A stretch of DNA of 64,000 nucleotides. Origin: Flavicella sp965243265 (GTDB lineage: Bacteria > Bacteroidota > Bacteroidia > Flavobacteriales > Flavobacteriaceae). The stretch spans positions 186,001-250,000 of the forward strand of contig CBDEUL010000002.1 in NCBI GenBank assembly GCA_965243265.1, read 5' to 3'. Within the stretch, counting starts at the first letter, position 1, and each line of letters begins with the position of its first letter. Below, one piece after another: positions 52,603 through 61,700 of this stretch. The position numbers were made by a program, and so were the translations under genes. The notes beneath the pieces are model-generated. The model saw only the letters and a list, made by a program, of their open reading frames with translations, searched no databases and was not told the DNA's origin.

Positions 52603-53700
52603 ATGCAGAAAATAAGTTTTTCAAGAATTGACAAAGCAAAGTTTTTTAGAACTTTAAATAAAAGGGTCAATTCCTACTTTAAAGAAAACAAACTCAAACG
52701 TACAGGAAACTGGAAGTTATACACCAAGGCCATTGTAATGTTTGCTTTATTTTTTGTGCCTTTTTTTACAATTCTTATGATTCAATTACCTGAATGGGCT
52801 ATGCTACTGCTTACTATTCTTAGCGGTATTGGTATGGCTGGAGTAGGTATGAATGTAATGCATGATAGCAATCATGAATCTTTTTCTAGTAAAAAATGGG
52901 TAAATAAACTAATGGGAAGCAGTATGTACATACTTGCTGGAAATGTTTATAACTGGAAGGTACAACACAATATTTTGCACCACACCTTTACAAATATCAA
53001 AGGTCATGATGAAGATATTGATGCTGGTAGAATTATACGATTTTCAAAAAACTCAAAATGGTTTCCTATCCATAAGCTTCAAAGGTATTATTCTATTTTT
53101 ATCTACGGTTTGTTAACCATAAACTGGGCTATTACTACAGATTTTAAACAAATGCGTAGGTATTTAAAAAAAGGACTTTTATACGGTGAAGGCACTAAAC
53201 CAAACCCGACTAAAGAATGGATTACACTTGTTATTACCAAAACACTTTACTATTCTTTTTGGGTTATTTTGCCTATGCTAGTACTTGATATAGCTTGGTG
53301 GAAAGTGTTGATAGGCTTTTTTGCAATGCATTATACTGCTGGTATTATTTTAAGTGTCGTATTTCAATTGGCACATGTTGTACCTACAACTTCAATGCCC
53401 TTGCCAGATAAAAATGGAAACTTAGAACACACTTGGGCAATACACCAATTGCACACAACTTCTAACTTTGCTCCTAAAAATAAATTTATTTCCTTTTTTA
53501 CAGGAGGATTAAATCATCAGATAGAGCATCATATTTTTCCACATATTTCCCATATACATTATGGAAAAATTGCAAAAATAGTTAAAGAAACCTCTAAGGA
53601 ATTTAATTTACCTTATCATGAATATAAAACAATGACAAAGGCTTTTCTTGAACACTTTAGACAATTAAAAATATTGGGTACAAAACCCGTTTATCATTAA
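52603..53700 (+). CDS. Membrane fatty acid desaturase
   Basis: 365 residues. Four or more helices and the three histidine boxes: HDSNHES (about residue 88), QHNILHHTFTN (about 123) and HQIEHHIFPHISH (about 310). Box three has Gln before the Glu-His-His, as in front-end desaturases, but there is no cytochrome b5 domain. Acts on acyl chains in the membrane and uses a di-iron centre. Position of the double bond cannot be told. ATG at 52603 is chosen over the TTG at 52579, which lies in the -7 box. Followed by an aminotransferase gene 35 bases downstream. Confidence 0.92.
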   Translation: MQKISFSRIDKAKFFRTLNKRVNSYFKENKLKRTGNWKLYTKAIVMFALFFVPFFTILMIQLPEWAMLLLTILSGIGMAGVGMNVMHDSNHESFSSKKWVNKLMGSSMYILAGNVYNWKVQHNILHHTFTNIKGHDEDIDAGRIIRFSKNSKWFPIHKLQRYYSIFIYGLLTINWAITTDFKQMRRYLKKGLLYGEGTKPNPTKEWITLVITKTLYYSFWVILPMLVLDIAWWKVLIGFFAMHYTAGIILSVVFQLAHVVPTTSMPLPDKNGNLEHTWAIHQLHTTSNFAPKNKFISFFTGGLNHQIEHHIFPHISHIHYGKIAKIVKETSKEFNLPYHEYKTMTKAFLEHFRQLKILGTKPVYH

Positions 53701-53735
53701 AAAAGACAATTTAGATTTATTAATATTTTATAGAA

Positions 53736-54920
53736 ATGACACAATTATCAAATAGAATTAACAGCCTTCCTACTTCTGCTACATTAGCAATGGCAGCTAA
53801 AGCAAGAGAACTTAAAGAACAAGGAAAAGACATTATCAGTTTAAGTTTGGGAGAGCCTGATTTTAATACTCCTGAGTTTATCAAGGATGCGGCAATTCAA
53901 GCTGTAAATGACAATTACAATTCTTACACTCCAGTAAACGGATACTTAGAATTACGTGAAGCTATTTGTAAAAAGTTTAAAAGAGACAATAACATATCAT
54001 ACAACCCTAATCAAATTGTTGTATCTACAGGAGCAAAACAATCTATTGCAAATATTGCACAGGTTTTATTAAATCCTGGTGATGAGGTTTTATTACCTGC
54101 TCCGTACTGGGTAAGCTATTCTGCTATTTCAATATTATCTGAAGCTACTTATGTAGAAATTCCTTCGTCTATTGATACAGACTTTAAAATTACTCCTGAG
54201 CAATTAGAAGCCGCTATTACGCCTAAAACAAAAATGATTTTCTTTAACTCGCCTAACAACCCTAGTGGTTCTGTATATACTGAAGAAGAATATAGAGCAT
54301 TGGCGAAAGTATTAGAAAAACACCCTCAAATATTCATCGTTTCTGACGAAATTTATGAGCATATCAACTACGGAGCTACAAACTTTAGTTTTGCTGCTAT
54401 CGAAAGTATGTATGACAGAACAATTACTGTAAATGGTGTTGCAAAAGCTTTTGCTATGACAGGATGGAGAATTGGTTATATTGGTGCTCCTGAGTGGATT
54501 GCTAAAGCTTGTAATAAAATGCAAGGACAAATTACTTCTGGTGCCAACTGTATTGCACAACGTGCTACAATTACAGCTTTAGAGGCTCCTGTTTCTAAAA
54601 TTGGTTATATGGTTGAAGAGTTCAACAAACGTAGAGACATCGTTTTAGATTTATTAGGAAAAATTAAAGGATTTAAATTAAACATTCCTAAAGGTGCTTT
54701 TTATGTTTTTCCTGATGTTTCTTACTTCTTCGGAAAAACAATCAAAGGTCATAAAATCGAAAATGCTTCTGACTTCTCTATGTTATTATTAGAGCAAGCA
54801 AACGTTGCTACTGTTACTGGTGAAGCATTTGGTGCTCCAGATTGTATTCGTATGTCTTATGCTGCTTCTGAAGAGCAATTAAGAGAAGCTATTGATAGAA
54901 TTAAAAAGGTATTGGGTTAA
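53736..54920 (+). CDS. PLP-dependent aminotransferase (aspartate aminotransferase type)
   Basis: 394 residues of class I aminotransferase. Shows PLP-binding GAKQSIANIAQVLLNPGDEV, NNPSGSVYTEEEY, the Asp in IVSDEIYEHI, and the Schiff-base Lys in GVAKAFAMTGWRIGY. Arg at FGAPDCIRMSYAAS binds the substrate carboxylate. Most likely aspartate aminotransferase; some members also act on other amino acids. Start ATG at 53736. Followed by a terminator. Confidence 0.9.
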   Translation: MTQLSNRINSLPTSATLAMAAKARELKEQGKDIISLSLGEPDFNTPEFIKDAAIQAVNDNYNSYTPVNGYLELREAICKKFKRDNNISYNPNQIVVSTGAKQSIANIAQVLLNPGDEVLLPAPYWVSYSAISILSEATYVEIPSSIDTDFKITPEQLEAAITPKTKMIFFNSPNNPSGSVYTEEEYRALAKVLEKHPQIFIVSDEIYEHINYGATNFSFAAIESMYDRTITVNGVAKAFAMTGWRIGYIGAPEWIAKACNKMQGQITSGANCIAQRATITALEAPVSKIGYMVEEFNKRRDIVLDLLGKIKGFKLNIPKGAFYVFPDVSYFFGKTIKGHKIENASDFSMLLLEQANVATVTGEAFGAPDCIRMSYAASEEQLREAIDRIKKVLG

Positions 54921-54946
54921 AACTTAATTTCTTTTACATAAAATTG

Positions 54947-54973
54947 AAAACCAGATATTTTATATCTGGTTTT
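54947..54973 (+). terminator. Terminator after the aminotransferase gene
   Basis: Perfect 12-bp stem (54947-54958 and 54962-54973, AAAACCAGATAT) with a TTT loop, and a run of T immediately after. Confidence 0.9.
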
Positions 54974-55054
54974 TTTATTTATCTTTTCAACTCAATAAGT
55001 CCTTTCTAAAACTTTTAAAAAGAACTTTAAATACTTAGTAAGCTTCTTAAACAA

Positions 55055-56455
55055 ATGAACTCCCATCTTCAATTTTATTTTTCTTTCTTAGTCATTTTTT
55101 TATTTTCTCTTGGAACTTCAGCCCAAGAAGAACATGACTTAATCAAAGAAATTTCTTATCTAAAAGATGCTAACTTCGATATAAAATCAATTGATAACCA
55201 AAATTTCAATCAACTAAAAAATGCCAAAATTGGTTTTCAAAATGGCTGCTACTGGTTTAAAGTAATTTTAAAAGACGCTATTGACAAACAAACAAAAATT
55301 GTTTTTGACTTTGATGAACCGTCTATACAATCAGTTTCTGTTTTCAATGCCAGAAAACATATCATCACAAAAAAAAGCTCTGTAGGAAACTCTAGTATTT
55401 ACGTACAACTAACACCAAAAACACATAACACCTACTACATCAAAACTGTTTTTAAGAGACAAGTTCATTTTCCTTTAAAGGTTTATTATAAAGCTCCTTT
55501 TCAAAAAATAAAAAATGAGAACCTCTTTTATACAGGGCTTTATTACGGACTTGTAATAATGGTTTTCATTATTAATTTTGTTTTTTATAGCTCATTAAAA
55601 GATAAAACGTTTCTATATTATTGCTTGTTTCTTGGATCAATAAATTTAGCTTTTAGTGGGTTTGATGGTATTATCTATTGGAATTTCCCTCAGTTTTTCT
55701 TTGATTATATTCTCATCTTTACACATTACTTAATTCAAATATTCGGAGTTATTTTTGCTGCAAAATATTTAAACCTTCCTCTTTTTCAGCCAAAAGCTCA
55801 TAAAATAGGAATATTCATTCTTCTGATTAACCTTCTGTTTTATGCTATTTATTTTATTTCAAATGACTTTCTATTTTGTGCCATTGGTGATACTATAGGA
55901 TTGCTAATCTTAGGGTATTATTGGAGCTTGGGTTTACTTACCTTAAAAAAATCGGAATATGCCTTATTCTTTGTAATTGGGTATAGCATGGTACTTATTG
56001 CAGGACTTTTATATTTGATTCCTTTAAATTTTGGTATCTCGTCCTTCGGAATGTCTTTAAACCAAGTAAAATTTGGTGCTATATTTGAAATGTTTGTGTT
56101 AACCTATGCCATTGCATACCGAGTTAAAAAAATACATGAAGAAAACAACCTTATTCAAAACTCTATTAAAAACTATATAAATCAAGTATACCTACTTGAA
56201 AACAAAATTCAAAAACAACACGATAACACATCTGAAAATCCTGAACTAGAACAAAAAATAAAAGAACTAAGCAACAAACATAGCCTTACAGATAGAGAAG
56301 CTGAAATACTTCTTAAAATCTCAGAAGGCTTTACAAATAACCAAATTGCTGAAAAGCTTTTTATTTCTGTAAATACAGTCAAATATCATACTCGTAATCT
56401 GTATGAAAAATTAGAGATTAAAAGTAAAAACGAAGCTATTAGTCTATTCATTTAA
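55055..56455 (+). CDS. Membrane-bound LuxR regulator of the 7TM-DISM type (copy 1)
   Basis: 466 residues. Signal peptide (1-24), an extracellular beta domain of the 7TMR-DISM type (about 30-155, GCYWFKVILKDA), seven membrane helices (about 165-365), a coiled coil (about 370-405) and a LuxR helix-turn-helix at the C-terminus (LTDREAEILLKISEGFTNNQIAEKLFISVNTVKYHTRNLYEKL). The protein would sense outside the cell or in the periplasm and bind DNA while still in the membrane. Its tandem neighbour has the same layout. Start ATG at 55055. No -7 box seen in the leader. Confidence 0.9.
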   Translation: MNSHLQFYFSFLVIFLFSLGTSAQEEHDLIKEISYLKDANFDIKSIDNQNFNQLKNAKIGFQNGCYWFKVILKDAIDKQTKIVFDFDEPSIQSVSVFNARKHIITKKSSVGNSSIYVQLTPKTHNTYYIKTVFKRQVHFPLKVYYKAPFQKIKNENLFYTGLYYGLVIMVFIINFVFYSSLKDKTFLYYCLFLGSINLAFSGFDGIIYWNFPQFFFDYILIFTHYLIQIFGVIFAAKYLNLPLFQPKAHKIGIFILLINLLFYAIYFISNDFLFCAIGDTIGLLILGYYWSLGLLTLKKSEYALFFVIGYSMVLIAGLLYLIPLNFGISSFGMSLNQVKFGAIFEMFVLTYAIAYRVKKIHEENNLIQNSIKNYINQVYLLENKIQKQHDNTSENPELEQKIKELSNKHSLTDREAEILLKISEGFTNNQIAEKLFISVNTVKYHTRNLYEKLEIKSKNEAISLFI

Positions 56456-56467
56456 ATACCTTATTTT

Positions 56468-57862
56468 TTGAAAGTAAAACTATTACATCTATATGCCTTT
56501 ATTGGCTATCTTCTTTTAACCTCTTGTACTCCTCAAGAGATAAATGGGATAGAAGAAATAGCCTATATCAAAGACTCTAATTTTTCATTAGATAGTATAC
56601 AGAATAAAAAACTAACTCCTCTTCAAAATTCTAGACTAGGGCATAAAAATGGATGGTATTGGTTTAAAACTACCTTAGCCCCTCAAACTACTCCCCTTAT
56701 CTTAGAAATAAATGGAAATACAATTGATGCTGTTGAAGTTTTCAATGCTTCAAAGAAAATAACCGATTACACTAAAAATATTGCTCCTACTGGACTGGCT
56801 TTAAAAATACCTAACAGCGATACAAACACATATTATATAAAAACACACTTCACAAAACATGTTGATTTTCCTCTCAAACTGTATACTGAAGAGACTTATT
56901 TTCTTAAAGAAAGTATTCGATATTTAAAAAATGGAGGATACTATGGCTTTGCCTTAATGATTGTTATTGTTAACCTATTCTTCTTTTTTTCTCTTAAAGA
57001 ACCTACGTTTTTAGCCTATTGTGCTTTTGTAACTTTTACAAATATTGGATTAACAGATTATGATGGTTTCATAAGGCTATGGTTTTCTTCTGATGTTATT
57101 TATTATATAAGTATTTGTATGCACTTTTTAGTCCCTCTGTCTTCTGGTGTTTTTGCCTCTTTGCTACTAGAGCATTACAAATTTTTTCCTAAGAGTAAGC
57201 TTATTTCTATATGTACCATAACTGTAGCTATTTGTTTTTACATTGCTTTTATAATTACAGATAACTTTTTATATTTTTCTTTAGGAGACACCGTGGGGCT
57301 CATCTTTTTCACCTACTACATGTATTTAGGCCTTCTTTCTATAAAGAAACAAGTCTATGCTAAATTCTCTGTTATAGGTTATAGTTTGGTTTTTATTTCG
57401 GCAGTTACTTTTGTACTTCCATTAAATTGGGGAATTCAAACCTATGCTTCTCCATTGTACACTATAAAAATTGGTGCTTTATTTGAAATGTTGATTCTAT
57501 CTTACTCTATAACCTATCGTGTAAAAAAACTCCAAGAAGAAAACAGAACAGCTCAAAATGAGATTAACGAATATATAAACAAGATTTATGTACTTGAAGA
57601 AGAATTAACTTCTAAAAAGACAGTTACCAAAACACTTATTTTAGAACAAAAAATTGAAGAAATATCTAAAAAACACGATTTAACAAACAGAGAATCTGAT
57701 GTATTGTTACAGATAGCAAAAGGATTGAATAATAAACAAATTTCGGAAGAGTTGTCTGTTTCTATAAATACTACAAAATACCATACACGAAACTTGTATG
57801 AAAAACTAAGTATTAAAAAAAGAACTGAAATTACTTCTAAATTACTCTTATTGGATTCTTAA
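56468..57862 (+). CDS. Membrane-bound LuxR regulator of the 7TM-DISM type (copy 2)
   Basis: 464 residues, paralogous to the gene just upstream along its whole length (GHKNGWYWFKTTLAP, seven helices, LTNRESDVLLQIAKGLNNKQISEELSVSINTTKYHTRNLYEKL). Unlike copy 1, the N-terminus looks like a lipoprotein signal (YLLLTSCTPQ), which would tether the sensor domain to a membrane. Start is TTG at 56468, 12 bases after copy 1 ends. No ATG lies before the sensor domain. Probably arose by tandem duplication and is transcribed with copy 1; it may form heterodimers with it. Confidence 0.88.
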   Translation: MKVKLLHLYAFIGYLLLTSCTPQEINGIEEIAYIKDSNFSLDSIQNKKLTPLQNSRLGHKNGWYWFKTTLAPQTTPLILEINGNTIDAVEVFNASKKITDYTKNIAPTGLALKIPNSDTNTYYIKTHFTKHVDFPLKLYTEETYFLKESIRYLKNGGYYGFALMIVIVNLFFFFSLKEPTFLAYCAFVTFTNIGLTDYDGFIRLWFSSDVIYYISICMHFLVPLSSGVFASLLLEHYKFFPKSKLISICTITVAICFYIAFIITDNFLYFSLGDTVGLIFFTYYMYLGLLSIKKQVYAKFSVIGYSLVFISAVTFVLPLNWGIQTYASPLYTIKIGALFEMLILSYSITYRVKKLQEENRTAQNEINEYINKIYVLEEELTSKKTVTKTLILEQKIEEISKKHDLTNRESDVLLQIAKGLNNKQISEELSVSINTTKYHTRNLYEKLSIKKRTEITSKLLLLDS

Positions 57863-58047
57863 ATGGTGAATAAATTTTGATTCCCGACAAGGCTTCTATA
57901 GGGTTTTAACCCCATATTCCTTGATACATTTTTTATAACTTCAACAAGCTCAGCTCTCAAAATTACTCGAGTTAAAAATCAATCTCAAAATAAAACAGAT
58001 TGCTTCCTAGAAAACAACCTGTTTTAAAACCAATATTAAATTATTAA

Positions 58048-58716
58048 CTATTCTTTTAATAAAGGAACTACTTCAAAAGTCCCTTTTGAAGTTACTTTAG
58101 CAAAATAACTTCCTTTCTTTAGTCCCCTAGCATCTACTTCTAAATAGTGGCTATGCACCTTTTTATACAATACCAAAACACCTAGTGAATTGTAAACAAA
58201 TAACTCTTCTAATTTGGATTTTGAGCTTATCGTAAAATAATCCTTAACAGGATTTGGATACAAAGAAAATCCTTCTATTTCTCTTTTTTCGACCCCTAAT
58301 TGAGCTTCAAAACCCTCTATCTGATAAGGTGAAAATATACTTCCCAAATCTAAATTAGATTCAAACACCACAGGTTCATTATTAGATAAGTATATCATAT
58401 CTTCACTTGCATCGTAAATCTTAAAAGTTAACTCATCTCCATAAGTTGCACTTACTACTGTTAAATAAGCTACATAAGTATTTGTAATATTGTCTAGAGT
58501 TAAATGAGCTACTCCTCTTACATTTCCTTCTGAATCAAAAGCAGCTACTTTATCTGCTGTATCTACAGAAAGAACATTATCAATACTCAAACTGGCTACT
58601 ATAGTTCCATCTAAATTATAAGCTGCCGTATTTACACTCCAATCGGGCTGTGCAAATACATGTATGTTTGTTATACATAAACAGCATATAAATAAAATTA
58701 ACTGATACTTTTTCAT
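58048..58716 (-). CDS. Small T9SS-secreted protein sharing a module with its neighbour
   Basis: 222 residues. Signal peptide (1-22, ICCLCITNIHVFAQ). A beta module (about 23-120: PDWSVNTAAYNLDGTIVASL, KVAAFDSEGNVRGVAHL, GDELTFKIYDASEDM) and a C-terminal T9SS type A sorting domain (about 150-222: FSLYPNPVKDYFTISS, LEELFVYNSLGVLVL). The beta module matches the pattern of two modules in the large protein encoded just upstream, so they may share a binding partner. Start ATG at 58716, 7 bases after the large gene, likely one operon. Function unknown. Confidence 0.85.
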   Translation of the reverse strand: MKKYQLILFICCLCITNIHVFAQPDWSVNTAAYNLDGTIVASLSIDNVLSVDTADKVAAFDSEGNVRGVAHLTLDNITNTYVAYLTVVSATYGDELTFKIYDASEDMIYLSNNEPVVFESNLDLGSIFSPYQIEGFEAQLGVEKREIEGFSLYPNPVKDYFTISSKSKLEELFVYNSLGVLVLYKKVHSHYLEVDARGLKKGSYFAKVTSKGTFEVVPLLKE

Positions 58717-58723
58717 AAGCTTC

Positions 58724-61700
58724 TTAATTACTTCCTAACACAATTATTTTTTTGATATAAATCTTATCATTTACAGCAATCTTTAAGTGATAAATTCCCG
58801 TAGCTAAATTACTATAATTAAGGTTTACAGTATGGTTTCCTTCTTGCAGTTCTCCTAACTGATCTAACTTAATTAGTCTACTGCTACTATCATAAAGTAC
58901 CACCCTAACTTCTGATGTTTCTGATAAATTTAAATTTAAAGAAGTATGCTCTCTAAACGGATTTGGATATACTTGTAATAATGATGTTGTATCTTCTTTT
59001 ACCTGCTCATCATTTGCTAAATTAATTTCAAATGGTTTCTCTAAAGTTCCTTTGATACTGTTTTCTGAAAACTTAATAGACTCTGTTTCAGCAACAACCT
59101 CATCTCTTCCAGATGCTATATATTTAAAAGTCACTTCTTCTTCTTGAGCCTCTCCTCCTAAAGTTACTATGTATACCTTTTCCCCAGATACTGGATTGTG
59201 TACTGGCAATACATATCCTCTACATTCACCCTCTACAAAAGCTCCTAAATATCCGTCCGTGTCTTCATTTACCTGAGCTATAATCGTCATGTTTTCTGCA
59301 AACTGGTTCGTTTTTGATTCCCAAGGACCTTTTTTACTTTCATATACTTTTTGAGTAGTACTAGATTTAGCTCCTGCTGATGAATTAAATACTGGATATT
59401 TAAATGATTGTGAAACAGCTGTTTTCAACATGTACCCATCATTAGGACTCAACATGGTTAAACTTCCAATCCATCCATAACTAGCATCGTAGACTGCTGA
59501 GTAGTATTGGTTTTTAATCAAATCCCCATCAGTAGCTTCATAATTACTTAAACCTTCATTGATTTCAATTTTTTGATTTCCTGTATATCCTATATAATTC
59601 CATCCTTCAACTAAATTCAATTCATGATTTATCTGATTTACAGGTGCTCCTTCATATCTTATTGTTCCTGCATTTGAAACTTTTATTTTATATAAAACTC
59701 CTGTATCAAATGCTCCATTGTTTGTTATACTACCATACCAAGTAGGTACAGATGCTTCAAACTTATCAAATATGGCATTTTGTACAAAGCCTCCTTCTCC
59801 ATCACTTACATTAACTCTAGTTTTAATAACATCATCTGTTTCTGGATTTAAATTTCCTAACAATGTATTTGTCGTATTCAAATCTGTTCCTTCTAAATTA
59901 AAAGAGATCCATTTCCATCCACTTGGAACTTCAATAGCACCTGCAATAATATTTGTAGTGCTAAATAATTTTGGATTGGCACTACTTCCTTCAAAAGTAT
60001 CTCCATTAAATGTAGCACCTATCAAATCATGCGTTATTCCTGAATGAATGATTCCTGTAGAGGCTTCCCATATTTTAAATTCTAATGTTTCTCCTGAAGT
60101 TTCATTGCTATAAATAGACAGGAATGCTTGGTAATTGTCAAATGTTGAAATGTGTCTTAGGTTTACCAAACCTCTACATTCATCTCCTACAAAGGCTGCT
60201 AAAATATTTCCTTCGTCTCTTGAAACAACTCCATTAAATGATAGTTGACCTACTACATTCATTGAATATTCATACGACGTTGGATCTACAAACCAATTTG
60301 ATGGTGGTGCTTGTTTTACAGCTACGTTTACATTCAACTTTTCTGCAAAACCAAAATCTGTAGTTAATAAGACATCTTCTTGATACCTTCCGTTATTTGT
60401 TTCATCTGACACCACAAAACTAACAGGTACAGTTGTTAAAGGCCCTACTGTTCCAGAAGTAGGTGTTACTGTTAACCAACTTGGCACATTAGTAATTTCA
60501 AAAGTTTTACTTTCTCCTGAATTGTTAAAAATTTGTGACTCAAATCGCAATTCTTCTCCATTTTCTGTTTCTAAATTAAAAATAGATTCTTGCCATACCA
60601 CTTGGTTTTTATCTACATAGGCAGACCAAGTTATAGGTGATGGTATTACATTTCCATTCAAGTCTTTTACATTAGAAACTGTAAAATCTAATTGTACATT
60701 TTCTATTTTACTAGCTTCTACATTTAAATTGATAATAACTTTATCATTATTAACTGCATAGCTAACGTTTACAACCTCAACAGGTCTTTTTAGTTTTATC
60801 ACAGGTACTGTTTGTGTAAAACTAGCTCCACTTAAAACAACATTTTGAGTTGCTTTAGAATTACTTACCGAAGTATTGTTTTCATTTTGTGTTACTTCTG
60901 TTATTCCAAAACCATTTACAGTAAAGGTTTCAAATGGATAGTATTCTACCAAACCTGGTTCGTTTCCTGATAAGTTGTTAAATCTATCTCTTTCTATCTG
61001 TTTTGCTTTCCTTGCTGTGTTCCAAATTCTTAACTCATCTAAATTCCCAGTAAACTTCTGATCTGTATGTTCCGTAATCCCTTCATACCAAATACGTTTT
61101 CCTAAAGTTATTTTAGAACCTCCAAAACCATTTAACTGTGCTGTATCTATAGCATTTTCTTCATTAGCATCTATAAACAATACTGCATTTCCTCTCGCAT
61201 TTACAACTACTGCTACATGATGCCATTTGTTATCTGTTACTACTGTAGCCCCTTCTAACGTATTCCCATTACTCTGAACCGCTACTTTACCTAAATTATT
61301 TATGCTTACAGACCAACCACTTGTATTATCATCTGTTCCATCTCCTTTTCCATTTGACAATAAGGTTTCATTGGTTCCTCCATCTGACTTAAACCAGAAT
61401 TCAAAAGTAAAATCGCTCAGATTATCAAAAGCTACTGATTGTGTTTCTGCTTGGTTTGTAGCTGCGTCTAATCGCAATCCATATCCTGCTAAATCTACTG
61501 CCCAATTGGCATTCATTTCAGCATGCTTTCCTCTTACTTTATCTAATGCCAAGTCTCCATTTGCCTCTTCAAATTCCCAATTGTATAGCAGTCCTGCCTC
61601 GTTACCAACCATTCTCTTAGTTGCTGCAAGGTTTACTTGACCTAACGTTAATGCTTTTGACCAAATTCTAACTTCGTGTATATTTCCGTTTAATGGATTC

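Noticed and set aside
57993..58026. 8-bp inverted repeat with a 20-base loop between copy 2 of the LuxR regulator and the small T9SS gene
   Set aside because: Loop too long and stem too AT-rich to call a terminator.
61302..61640. Plus-strand open frames opposite the large T9SS protein (also 62811-63134 and 63204-63551)
   Set aside because: Serine- and proline-rich translations typical of antisense reading of beta-rich secreted protein genes; no motif or start signal.
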